From assembly GCA_002296965.1 (NCBI GenBank), contig DBIW01000044.1, positions 1,513-18,000 on the forward strand: a stretch of 16,488 bases of DNA, read 5' to 3'. The stretch is from Treponema sp. UBA792. Its GTDB lineage: Bacteria; Spirochaetota; Spirochaetia; Treponematales; Treponemataceae. The notes beneath the pieces were generated by a model. That model was not told the DNA's origin and ran no database searches. It worked only from the letters and a program-made list of their open reading frames with translations. A program made the translations under genes and the position numbers. Within the stretch, counting starts at the first letter, position 1, and each line of letters opens with the position of its first letter. Below are positions 5,326 to 14,800 of this stretch, in pieces.

Positions 5326-8134
5326 CGCGCTTTTTCTCCTGTTCTGTCTGTTCGGGGAAACGCTGAGTCTATGGCTCTACTGGAACGATTTGAATTCCAG
5401 TTTCTCACATTCCGATGCTCTCCAGATTGCGACTGTAACGTTCAAGCACCGCGTCGCGCAGCGGAAAATCATGGACAGGCTTGTATGGGACAGGCTTCAG
5501 CAGAACGGCCCTCTTTATAACGGAGATACAATCCGTACCGCTCCTGGCTCCGAGGCGGTAATCGTTTTTAATGACAATGTCGTGATTGAGCTTGAGGAGA
5601 CTTCAATCGCGCAGATTTTTCTTACGGATACGGGCGGAACTTCCGTTGATTTTGCAGGCGGAGGAATTTTTGTCGATTCATCTGCTGCGGAAAACGCTGT
5701 CACGCTCAAAAGCGGAGGAGCCTCGGTAAAGCTTGATGCAGGCGGATCGATGTCCGCGGCTGCCGGAAGACAGGATTCCGGACTTTCGGTAAAAATGATA
5801 GAAGGATCCGGTGTGCTCTCCTCCGGCGGCGGAACAACTGCCGTTAACGGCGGAGAAAGCCTGTCCGTCATATCCGGCGGAAGCGTGGAGAAAAGTCTTG
5901 TCACCGTCACCGCGCCTAAGCCCGGAGAACGGATTCTGAATTTCTCAGATGGAGGAACAGTTCCCGTCACGTTCCGGTGGACTGAATCGGAATTTCCTGA
6001 GAATTCATCGCTTGTGCTGGAGACCGCGGAGGATAAGGATTTTTCTTCCATATTATCATCGCAGTCTTTTACGTCAGGAAATTCAGCGTCCTTGGAGATG
6101 GCGGACGGAACAACTTTCTGGCGGACCCGCATATCCTCCAGCGGAAAAACTGTTCCCGGCGGCGAAAACAGCGGGCGTATTTCTGTCCTTCCCGCGAAGA
6201 AACCGGAGCCGGTCGTTCCGGCTGAAAACGATACCTTCTTCTACCGGAAAAAAACGCCGGTCCTGCGTTTTGTCTGGAACGGTGATGAATATACCCAGTA
6301 TTATATTTTCGAGGTTGCGGACAATCTTCTGATGTCATCTCCTGTCATTTCGGTAAGGACATCGAGAACCTCAAACATCGTAAGCACGCTGGATGAGGGC
6401 ACCTGGTACTGGCGTGTGACTCCGGTCTATCCGTCCGTAGTGACCGGAACCGCCGCTCCGTCGGACGTCTTCTCATTCAACATAAAAAAACGGGGTGAGC
6501 TGAAGGCTCCGTCACTCAGAATGCCTTCGGCGAACGGTTTCGTGGATGTTTCGGCATCGGCGGAAAGCAGGAGAACCGTATTCTCCTGGGACAACAGTCC
6601 TGAGGCGGTGTCCTACACGTTCTGTCTTTCCGGCGGCACACCGGAGTCTGAGCCTATCGTCTCGGAGAAGATTTCGGAGAACTATTTTCCGCTTGATCTT
6701 AACAGAACCGCCCTTGACGAGGGACTTTACTGGTGGTGGGTCTATCAGACTGATTCTGAGGGAACCGACTCGCCCATATCCGAAAAGAGGCAGTTTGTCG
6801 GAATCGAGGGCGAGGTCATGTTCAGAACCGTGTTCCCTCCCGAAGGCTATTCTTTCGCGGAATCCTTTATGTACGACACCAAATTCACCTGGAAGAACAA
6901 TGTTCCGGGCGGACTTGTCTTCCAGATTGCAAGAGACAGCGGATTCAGGAACGTTGTCTTCAGCGAGAGATACGATTCCTCAAAGACCGGACAGAGCGGA
7001 ATGACGCTTGCTCCGGGAACATACTGGTGGAGGATTGTGTCGGGCATAAGCGGAGACGGAAGCGTCCGCCTCGAAAGCGAGCCGAAAAAATTCTCCGTTG
7101 TTCCGCCGCTTGATGCGCCGCGCGTGACTGTTCCGTCTGTGAATTCAAAAGTCGTGATACGCCCTGAGACTCCGGTCCGCTTTGAGTGGCTGCCTGTCGA
7201 AGGCGCGGACTATTATCAGGCTGTCATAACGCCGTCCGGAAACACCGGGAAGGAGATTTACAGGAACAACATGATTTCCGATTCCGGCTTTGAATTCGAT
7301 TTCCTTGACGTCCCGAACGGATTCTACAGGCTTTCGGTTCAGGGTGCGGCCGTGGAAAATGAGATGTCCACAAGGCGGAGCGGCTTTATCTCGGACGTGA
7401 TTTTCGAGGTAAGGCAGGTGCGTCCGGTCACACTTGTTTCTCCGGCCCGCGGAGCTGATTTTGACGGAATAACGGCTTTTACCGATCCCGCATCGCTTGA
7501 ATGGAAGCTGCCCGAAATTCCTGCTGCGGAGGAGATTGTCGTGGCAAGAACTCTGAAGGCGGTTCCTGATGAATACGGCGGAATTTCCGGTGACGGCGGA
7601 AACATCGTTGTAAGGCAGAAGGTGACAGGTTCCGTTTTCCGGCTGCCGCGTCTGCGCGAGGGAACATATTACTGGAATGTCCTTGCGAAAACCACGGATG
7701 ACATAGACATATCATCGCTGATGCGGCGGTATTTTACGGTTCAGGAAATGGAGAAGCTGGCGGCTGTCGGATTCATGAAGCCGGAGGACGGATTTGTTTT
7801 TGACATAAAATATCTTAAGAATTCGCTTGCGGCGGAATTCTCCTGGCCGCAGGTTCCCGATGCCGACAGCTATAATTTTGTGCTGGCACGTGTCCTTCCT
7901 GACGGCGGAAATGAAGTGATATTCGCGGATAATCTGCGGAAAAATTCATACAGAATCGACAGCCTCTCAGTCCTGGACGAGGGAGAATTCTTCTGGTCGG
8001 TGGAGCCGGTACAGCATTTTGGCGATAACGAGATTCTCCGTTATGGAGAGAAGACCTCGGCGGAATTCCGGATCGAGCTTCCGGAAATCGAGACCCAGGT
8101 TAAAAAATGGAGCGGAGAAAGATATGGCAACTGA
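5288..8134 (+). CDS. FecR-domain protein with seven Fn3-like modules
   Basis: A 948-aa membrane-anchored periplasmic protein. A basic N-terminus and one hydrophobic helix (11-32) precede a FecR-type beta domain (about 50-200) containing the characteristic GDTIRTAPGSEAVIVF stretch at 79-94. From 210 to the end there are seven repeats of about 100 residues, each with an F-x-W-type strand (W231, W330, W435, W535, W634, W739, W853) and usually a later G-x-Y/F-x-W turn, as in Fn3-like domains. The start is supported by GAGG at 5275-5278 and lies inside the cyclase gene. In FecR systems the domain relays outer-membrane receptor state to a sigma factor, but no sigma factor is present here; in treponemes FecR domains are found in large envelope proteins. 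The 11-base overlap with the barrel gene argues for a joint complex. Confidence 0.85.
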   Translation: MKKRKSIKSKASSALFLLFCLFGETLSLWLYWNDLNSSFSHSDALQIATVTFKHRVAQRKIMDRLVWDRLQQNGPLYNGDTIRTAPGSEAVIVFNDNVVIELEETSIAQIFLTDTGGTSVDFAGGGIFVDSSAAENAVTLKSGGASVKLDAGGSMSAAAGRQDSGLSVKMIEGSGVLSSGGGTTAVNGGESLSVISGGSVEKSLVTVTAPKPGERILNFSDGGTVPVTFRWTESEFPENSSLVLETAEDKDFSSILSSQSFTSGNSASLEMADGTTFWRTRISSSGKTVPGGENSGRISVLPAKKPEPVVPAENDTFFYRKKTPVLRFVWNGDEYTQYYIFEVADNLLMSSPVISVRTSRTSNIVSTLDEGTWYWRVTPVYPSVVTGTAAPSDVFSFNIKKRGELKAPSLRMPSANGFVDVSASAESRRTVFSWDNSPEAVSYTFCLSGGTPESEPIVSEKISENYFPLDLNRTALDEGLYWWWVYQTDSEGTDSPISEKRQFVGIEGEVMFRTVFPPEGYSFAESFMYDTKFTWKNNVPGGLVFQIARDSGFRNVVFSERYDSSKTGQSGMTLAPGTYWWRIVSGISGDGSVRLESEPKKFSVVPPLDAPRVTVPSVNSKVVIRPETPVRFEWLPVEGADYYQAVITPSGNTGKEIYRNNMISDSGFEFDFLDVPNGFYRLSVQGAAVENEMSTRRSGFISDVIFEVRQVRPVTLVSPARGADFDGITAFTDPASLEWKLPEIPAAEEIVVARTLKAVPDEYGGISGDGGNIVVRQKVTGSVFRLPRLREGTYYWNVLAKTTDDIDISSLMRRYFTVQEMEKLAAVGFMKPEDGFVFDIKYLKNSLAAEFSWPQVPDADSYNFVLARVLPDGGNEVIFADNLRKNSYRIDSLSVLDEGEFFWSVEPVQHFGDNEILRYGEKTSAEFRIELPEIETQVKKWSGERYGN

Positions 8135-9356
8135 GTTCAGGCGTTTGTCCATTTTCCTGTTTCTCGTTTTGCCTCTCTTTTTCCGCGCTGAGATTCATGC
8201 GCAGGATGCTGGGAGCGCCGCGGAGTCCCGGGAAATCCAGCAGATTGATGAGCTTGGCTATCAGGTTCAGACCGATGAGAACGGCGATGAGTACATCGCG
8301 CAGCGTTTTGAGTGGAACAGGGTTGAATTCATAGACAGATACGAGCTTGTGCTTGAGGAGAAGGCGGAGGACGGAGAATTTGTTCCGGTCAGCGGAAGCC
8401 CCTTCGTTACGAAGGATAACGTCATGGACATGAGTCTTCCCGCAGGAACATACAGATACTGCGTGTCGGTCTTCAATTTTTTCGGAAAGGCGGCTTTCAC
8501 CACGGAGATGACGGAATTCACCCTTAAAAAGGCGGTCAAGCCGAAAATAGATTCCGTTCGTCCCGATGTGATTTATCTTGACGAGGAGAACGACGGAAAG
8601 TTTACGGTGTCGGGCCGAAATTTTCTTGAGGATTCGGTTTTTTCCCTTGATTTTCTGCTGATGAAGTACGGGCCGAAGGAAGTGTCCGCCGCGCAGAACG
8701 GCCGGAGCGCCCATCTTCTGTTTGATCCTGGAATTTTTGACACCGGAACGATGAATCTTACGGTCACAAATCCGGGAGGATTCGCGTCGCGCCATCCGGT
8801 TACAGTAAAATTCAAAAAGTGTTATGATCTGGATGTCGCCGTGGGCTATTCGCCTGCGCTGTCGCTTTATGACGAGACAATCGGAAAATATTTTTCCGGA
8901 AATGACGGGGGATTCGGATTTTTTCCGTTAGGCGCGGATGCGCTGGTGAATTTTCTTCCGGTAAAGAGGAGAATCGGATATTTCGGCGGCGGAATCAAGG
9001 TCAGCTTTTTCCGTCTTGCCTATAATATCCCTGAATATTCGGTAAGCTCCAACGTGTTAAACGGCTCGCTGATGTTCGTGTATCAGCGTCCTCTCTATAA
9101 AAGGAAGCTTATTCTGGAGCTTCACGGTGGCGCCGGAATCTTCGCATTCCAGAATATGTATTTTGAGTTTGTCAACGGAGTTCAGTCCGAGCCGCTGAAT
9201 TCGCTTAACGTGTCGGTTTCTGCCGGAATGTCCGTGCAGTTTTACATAACAAAAAGGCTTTATGCCGAGGCCGGCTGCGACTTTGTCCACGTGTTCGGCT
9301 ATAAGATGCCTTCCGGTCTGCTGCTTCCTGCCGCGAGAATCGGATGGCAGTTCTGA
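8124..9356 (+). CDS. Outer-membrane beta-barrel protein with Fn3-like and IPT/TIG-like periplasmic domains
   Basis: A 410-aa exported protein. The signal peptide (1-26) is likely cut after A26 (EIHA/QDAG). Residues 45-135 form another Fn3-like module with the F-E-W strand and a P-A-G-T-Y-R-Y turn, the same module as in the preceding FecR protein. Residues 140-228 resemble an IPT/TIG domain (VSGRNF, VTNPGG). Residues 232-410 show alternating hydrophobic strands, many Gly and aromatic residues and a C-terminal Phe (GWQF), as expected for a small transmembrane barrel. I chose the ATG at 8124 because GGAGAAAG (8114-8121) precedes it and the product then starts with the signal peptide; upstream in-frame starts lie within the FecR gene. 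It probably tethers the FecR protein to the outer membrane. Confidence 0.8.
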   Translation: MATEFRRLSIFLFLVLPLFFRAEIHAQDAGSAAESREIQQIDELGYQVQTDENGDEYIAQRFEWNRVEFIDRYELVLEEKAEDGEFVPVSGSPFVTKDNVMDMSLPAGTYRYCVSVFNFFGKAAFTTEMTEFTLKKAVKPKIDSVRPDVIYLDEENDGKFTVSGRNFLEDSVFSLDFLLMKYGPKEVSAAQNGRSAHLLFDPGIFDTGTMNLTVTNPGGFASRHPVTVKFKKCYDLDVAVGYSPALSLYDETIGKYFSGNDGGFGFFPLGADALVNFLPVKRRIGYFGGGIKVSFFRLAYNIPEYSVSSNVLNGSLMFVYQRPLYKRKLILELHGGAGIFAFQNMYFEFVNGVQSEPLNSLNVSVSAGMSVQFYITKRLYAEAGCDFVHVFGYKMPSGLLLPAARIGWQF

Positions 9357-9376
9357 GTGTCTGTTTTGGAGAATTT

Positions 9377-11623
9377 ATGAGGAATTTTGTAAAAAGACAT
9401 GATTTTCTCGTTCTTCCGGCTGTCCCTTTTCTGTTTCTTCTTTTTTCATGTGAATTTTTTACGGTCGATGTGAAGGATTATCTTAAGGACAACACCGAGA
9501 ACGCCGCGATAATGAAGTACGAAATCATTTCCGGAACCTGTCAGACGGATCCTTCGGGGAGAATCAATGTATCCTCCGAATCCGATGTCTCCGTCCGGCT
9601 TATGATGCGCAATCCTCAGCGGTTCGCTTTTCTTCCGTCCTCGAATATGTTCCTTGAGCTGCAGAATCTGGACGATGATTCGGTGATGAGCGAGTTCAGC
9701 GCGAAGCCTGACCGTTCGCTTGTTCTGCTTGAGCAGAGCGCGTCCGACTATTCTGACCTGATTCTTACTTATCCTTCCGGATTTCTTGTCTCGGTGGAGA
9801 CAGGATTTGACATATCACCGCAGATAAGGCTGCGGCATCCTGTGTCGGCCGCCGATTTCGGTGCGTACGACGGTCTTAAAATAGTCTGCAACTCGCCTCC
9901 GCCTCCGATTTACGGTGCGGTAGTGTATGTTGACAGCAGCAGCCAGCCGAACAAATATGTGGTTCTTTTCAATATGCCGTCAAAAAGCCTGCTTTCTGGA
10001 ATTCACCGCGACATATCCTCCATAAAAATAAACGGCGCCGAATATGATGTTACGGTGAATTCCGATGACGGAACATTTGCTTTTGGAGGCGACGCTTTCC
10101 GCATAGGCGACTATTCGTCGGATTCCTCCGGGTATTCAAAGCTTTCCGCCGAATTCAAGGTGAGCGGCCAGCCTGCGATTTTCGAGACCGGAGACATTCT
10201 CAGTGACGAGCTTAAGCAGTATTCGATTGCGCTGACAGACCGGAACGGACTTTCGACGGAAATAGTCACAAGCTCCAAGTCGGTCCGGCTTGATGATGTC
10301 GTCCTTACGGATCTGGACGGAAATGTGATAAATTCCGGAGACTCCGTCGGTCAGGACGAGGGCAGCTCCTACGCGACAATAACGTTTACTCCGGCTGTCA
10401 CTGTCACGAATCCGGACACGGGAGCGGTCGAGGACACTTCCGATTCTGTCGTCGTGTATGAGGTTTATCAGGGAACGGACGACAGCGGAAAATCCCTTTA
10501 CAGCGGAAGAAATTCCGGCGGACCGCTGAGCCTGAAAATTCCTGCGGGCGAGGTTTTTGTCCGTGTGTATTCACATAAGGACCTTTTTGCGGATTCCGTG
10601 CCTGTGGAATACGGACTGAGAATCCTGAAGTCAAGAATCTATGTCTCTCCCGACGGAAGCGACACCGACAACAACGGAAGCGAGAATTCTCCTTTTGCCA
10701 CGGTAACAAAGGCGCTTGCGGAATTCTCCGACATAACGGCCGGAAATACAGTTTATCTTACCGGAAACATTTCCGATTCGCCTGAATTTACGGAAGCCGG
10801 AGCGGATGTCACGGTCAAAGGAGACGGAAATTCAATTTCCGGCGCAGCAGTCTCGGCTCCGGGCGGAAATATCACTTTTGACGGACTTAACGTCAAAGGA
10901 AATCTTACGGTGACCGGCGGAACTCTTTCCATGCAGGGCGGAAGCGTGTCCGGGGAGGTCGCGCTGAGCGGCGGAAAGCTCCTGCTTTCGGATGCCGCGG
11001 TCAGCGGCGCGGCGGAATATTCCGGCGGAGAATTCGTGCTGTGCGGAGGAACTGCGATAAGCGGCGGAATAAAAATCAGCGGAAGCGGTCTTTTGATAGC
11101 GGTGAAGAGCCTTACGTCCGAAAAAGTGGCGGAGATTTCCGGAGTCGACGGCTGGAGCAAAGGCACGGCTGTCCTTGTCTCTTATGACGGAGACGACGCG
11201 CCGATGAGCGGAACCGTGCGCCGCTTTACGCTTGATTCGGAAAAATGGATTCTGACAGAGGACTCTTCCGGAAGCAGAGGCGTTTTGAATTCCTCCGGCG
11301 GAAGCATCGCCGTCCGGAACCGCGAGGTGACGCTGAGCCTGGACACAAATAATATTTCTCCGGGCGGAAAAATCACGGTATCCGCAGCCGTCACGGACAG
11401 GGACACAGGTAAGGAGATTCAGGCGGAAAGCTCGGAATTCGAGGACTGGGAGCTGAGGATATACAACCACGGCACAGACACCGGAGCGGTCCAGTCGGGA
11501 AACACAGTGACCGTGCCCGGAGCGGATTCCGGTTGGCCGGCGGACACATATCACCTTTTCGTCAGCGTGAAGTACGGCGGAACCGTCTGGAGTTCCACAT
11601 TTGAAATCACGGTCGGGGAATAG
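9377..11623 (+). CDS. Large lipoprotein with beta-helix domain
   Basis: A 748-aa lipoprotein. Residues 1-25 form a type II signal peptide ending in the lipobox LLFSC, so C25 should be lipidated. The N-terminal 400 residues are beta-rich without a family I recognise. From about 420, the YVSPDGSD motif and SPFATVTKAL open a DUF1565-like right-handed beta-helix that runs to about 600 with short Gly-rich rungs (LTVTGGTLSMQGG). The last 100 residues resemble an Ig-like domain. The start at 9377 has GGAGA at 9368-9372 and lies 20 nt after the barrel gene, so it is probably the last gene of the cyclase operon. It shares a 30-bp identical DNA stretch with the next large gene. Surface display or adhesion is inferred. 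Confidence 0.85.
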   Translation: MRNFVKRHDFLVLPAVPFLFLLFSCEFFTVDVKDYLKDNTENAAIMKYEIISGTCQTDPSGRINVSSESDVSVRLMMRNPQRFAFLPSSNMFLELQNLDDDSVMSEFSAKPDRSLVLLEQSASDYSDLILTYPSGFLVSVETGFDISPQIRLRHPVSAADFGAYDGLKIVCNSPPPPIYGAVVYVDSSSQPNKYVVLFNMPSKSLLSGIHRDISSIKINGAEYDVTVNSDDGTFAFGGDAFRIGDYSSDSSGYSKLSAEFKVSGQPAIFETGDILSDELKQYSIALTDRNGLSTEIVTSSKSVRLDDVVLTDLDGNVINSGDSVGQDEGSSYATITFTPAVTVTNPDTGAVEDTSDSVVVYEVYQGTDDSGKSLYSGRNSGGPLSLKIPAGEVFVRVYSHKDLFADSVPVEYGLRILKSRIYVSPDGSDTDNNGSENSPFATVTKALAEFSDITAGNTVYLTGNISDSPEFTEAGADVTVKGDGNSISGAAVSAPGGNITFDGLNVKGNLTVTGGTLSMQGGSVSGEVALSGGKLLLSDAAVSGAAEYSGGEFVLCGGTAISGGIKISGSGLLIAVKSLTSEKVAEISGVDGWSKGTAVLVSYDGDDAPMSGTVRRFTLDSEKWILTEDSSGSRGVLNSSGGSIAVRNREVTLSLDTNNISPGGKITVSAAVTDRDTGKEIQAESSEFEDWELRIYNHGTDTGAVQSGNTVTVPGADSGWPADTYHLFVSVKYGGTVWSSTFEITVGE
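10894..10923 (+). repeat. 30-bp exact repeat, copy 1
   Basis: This stretch is identical at all 30 bases to 13129-13158 in the next large lipoprotein gene and encodes the same beta-helix rung (KGNLTVTGGT) in the same frame. The flanking codons diverge at once on both sides. Protein-level constraint alone would not preserve every synonymous position. Confidence 0.85.
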
Positions 11624-11659
11624 CCGTCCGGACGGAATTCCAGCGGCCTTAAAGGAGGC

Positions 11660-11693
11660 ATGATAAAAATTGCATCCGTGTAATTTTTATCAT
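11660..11693. terminator. Perfect 12-bp inverted repeat, possible bidirectional terminator
   Basis: ATGATAAAAATT (11660-11671) pairs perfectly with AATTTTTATCAT (11682-11693) around a 10-nt loop. The A-rich left and T-rich right arms can serve as U-tracts in either direction, although the stem is poor in G-C pairs. A separate 12-bp palindrome (CCGTCCGGACGG, 11624-11635) lies directly after the stop codon of the preceding gene. The hairpin begins right after a strong Shine-Dalgarno-like AAAGGAGG (11651-11658), so a role in translation control cannot be excluded. Confidence 0.5.
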
Positions 11694-11729
11694 TAAAAGT
11701 CTGCGGACCTTTTATGGGGGAGCTAATGA

Positions 11730-11825
11730 ATGAGAATATTTTTTGCGCGGAATCAGGTTTCTGTACCGTGGCGGCGTACGGAGATGAAGGACGCGCCGGA
11801 AGACCGCATTCCGCTTCTTGGATGA
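11730..11825 (+). CDS. 31-codon upstream ORF, candidate leader peptide coupled to the lipoprotein
   Basis: An ATG at 11730 sits at ideal spacing (7 nt) from GGGGGAG (11716-11722) and opens a 31-codon frame that ends with TGA at 11823-11825. That TGA overlaps the ATG at 11822 of the likely lipoprotein start as ATGA, the standard arrangement for translational coupling. The peptide is basic and proline-containing, with no obvious membrane helix and no family I recognise. It may matter through its translation rather than its product. The alternative is that it is an accidental frame within a longer N-terminus of the lipoprotein. Confidence 0.4.
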   Translation: MRIFFARNQVSVPWRRTEMKDAPEDRIPLLG

Positions 11826-14800
11826 AAGCGCTGCCGCTCGTGCTTCTTGCGGTGATTTTGGGCGGCTGCGGAAATATGTTCGGCGGCAAGGAGCACGGCG
11901 GAGCTTCCGCGGAGTATGCCATAAAAGGAACATTTCTCGCGGACGGAGCGGTGCCCGGAATATACTCGGCGGACTGCTCCGGCGCGGGCGCAGAACGTTC
12001 GGCGGTCGCCGTGTACCCGGAAGCCGGCGCGATGAGCTATGCGGTGAAGGCCGTGAGCGTCACGGAGCCGTCGTCAGTGTATACGGCCGAGGTCAGCGGA
12101 AATTCGTTCTCGGTGAAACTGACCGAAGGAGCATGGACGGTTACCGCGGAGGGATTTTCCAGCGGGAAGCTGGTTATGCGCGGAACAGCCTCCGCCTCTG
12201 TCAGCGCGGAACGGCCGGTCGCGGACGGAATCACGGTAGAGCTTTCTCCTGTCTCGGAGGGAAGCGGCTCGGTCAGCCTTGCCCTGAACGCCGGGGACAC
12301 AAGCGGAATCGCCTCGGTGGACGCGGAGCTCACAGCGTCCGGCAAAACGGATCCGCTCTGTTCGGAGCGGCTGGAGTTCCAGAACGGCCATGCCGAATTC
12401 AGGAAAACGGATGTGCCGTCGGGCGCATACACTCTGCGGCTGAATTTCTATTCCTCTGAGGACGCCTCCGGGAACAAAATTCTTCTTTACGCCGCCGAGG
12501 AGAAGGTGAACGTCTTTGACAATCTTGTGACCGACACCTGGCAGGGAAGCTCGGCGTATTTTACGGACGACGGAAAATTTACCGTGACGAAGGAGCTCGT
12601 GGACCGATTCTCCATGACGACATTTTTTGTCCAGGGCGGGGACGGCACATACAGTCCCGTATCGGCGGCATCAGACTCCAACCGCGGAACATATTTCGCG
12701 CCGCTGGCGACTGTCCAGGCGGCGGTCGACAGAATCGGACAGCTCAATGACGGCGCTACGGAATATAAGATTTATGTTGACGGGACAGTGACGGACTCCT
12801 CGGACGGCTCATACACAGCTGGAAACAATTATTCCCTGATAAACATCGCTCCGGCATCCGCAATGAAGATCGCGCTTGCGGCCTGGAAGACCGGCGCGAG
12901 GATTGACGCGGGCAGGGATTCGTCCAAAACCGGACGCGTGCTGTATGCAGGCGGAACGGGGCTGAGCCTTACTCTTTCCGGACTTGAATTCACGGGTGGA
13001 TATGCGTACATCTCCGGAGACGGCGGAAAGGGCGGCGGAATTTTTGTCGCCTCCGGAGCGGAGGTTCTGATTGACGGCTGTAAAATCACCGGAAACACAT
13101 CAAAAAATTCCGGTGGAGGAATATATTCCAAAGGAAATCTTACGGTGACCGGCGGAACGGAAATCAGCGGAAACAGATCCGCGTCGAGCGGAGGCGGAAT
13201 CTGTTTTGCGGATGGAACTCTTTCCGTCCGCGGCGAGGCGCAGTCCCATGTCGTGATTTCTGGAAACACGGCGGAATCAGACGGCGGCGGCGGAATTTCT
13301 GCCGCAGAAACAGGAATAAAACTTTCTTTTGTGGATTTTACCGGAAATTCCGCGGGAACAAAGGGCGGAGGGATGGCCGTAAACGGAGGAAAAGACATAG
13401 CAGAATTTCGTGACGTAAGTTTTACCGGAAATTCGGCGGAAGACGGCGGTGGCGCTCATTTTCAGAATTCCTGTTTTACCGGAGGCTTTGCCTCCACATC
13501 GGTTACGGTAAGGGAAAACAAGGCCGGCAGCGCAGGAGCCGGACTGTTCATCTCGTCAGGCGGGGATTATACAAGTCTGTCCTTCGACGGTATTGAAGTC
13601 TCCGGAAATACCGCCAAAAATCCCGGAGACCAGATCAAAGGAACCGGAATCTACATAGAAAAAGGAGAAAAAAACTGCACGCTTGCGCTTGACGGCGCCA
13701 GCGAAATAGACGGAATCTACACGGCCTGCAAAGAAGAAAGCGGTAAAAAAGTCTATCCGTCGCTTAAAATCGGTGCGGATTTTTCTGCCGTATTGCCAAT
13801 CCGTGTCGTTCTTGACAAGAACCCGGCAGATGCCGACATCGCCGCTCCGACGGTAATTCTGCAGCCTTCCGACGGAACTCTGTCCTGGACTGACTGCTCC
13901 GGTTTTCTGATTGATAACACCGCTCCGGGCGGAACAAGATTGTGGTGCATAAAACCGTCGTCAGACGGAAAAAGCGGAATTCTCGCGCTGTCCGGAGCCG
14001 CCGTCACCGCCGGATATTCCCAGCCGGAATACACTCTAACGCTTTCGCCTGCATTATTCAGTTCGGCCAAAACAGACAACAAAATTTCGCTTGCCGTAAC
14101 AGAATCCGACGGAAACGCCGTTACGCCGGACTCTGTTGAATTCGCGCTTTATCAGAACAAAAATAAAGTTGCGGTTTTGCAAGGCGGACTGCTTCCATCT
14201 TGGATTCCGGCAGGAAACTATACCGTAATTGCCGCTGCAAAAATCGGCGGGTATTCCTATGACGTTGAAAAAAATATAATAATTTCGGAAAATATTGCAA
14301 TATCATTCTTGACATCCGCGCCTTCCGCCAGTGATTTTCCAAAAATAACTGCAAGTTCTTCTCAAGAACTTGTTACTCTGTGTAGCTGGGTAAATTCCGG
14401 AAGCGACTTTGAAGGAATTACGATTACGCTTGTAGATGACATTGATTTGACAGATTGCACAGACTGGCAGCCGATTGGATTTGTTTCAGAAAGTGAAAAT
14501 AGACCATTTAAAGGAACTTTTGATGGACAAGGACATTCACTTTCTTTTGATATAGGCAATATAGATTCTTCAAATAGATTTAGGAAGATTGGTGTTTTTT
14601 ATAAAAATGATGGAGTAATTGAAAATCTTGTAATTAGTCAATATCTTCAAGATGGGAAAACTCTTATAATTTATGGTAATTCATCTCAATATGCATATTC
14701 TAATGCTGGCGGTGGCATTTGTATTGAAAATTCTGGAATTGTAAGAAACTGCATTAACAAGTCATCAATAATTGCTTCTACTTTTAGTGATATAGGTGGA

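Noticed and set aside
9344..9376. Upstream ATG at 9344 for the beta-helix lipoprotein
   Set aside because: It lies inside the end of the barrel gene and lacks a ribosome site. The ATG at 9377 has GGAGA and gives a normal lipoprotein signal peptide.
13000..13660. Repeats in the beta-helix region as a CRISPR array or minisatellite
   Set aside because: The repeats are imperfect, in frame, and encode regular GGG(I/A/M) and (F/I)(T/S)GN turns. They lack constant spacers.
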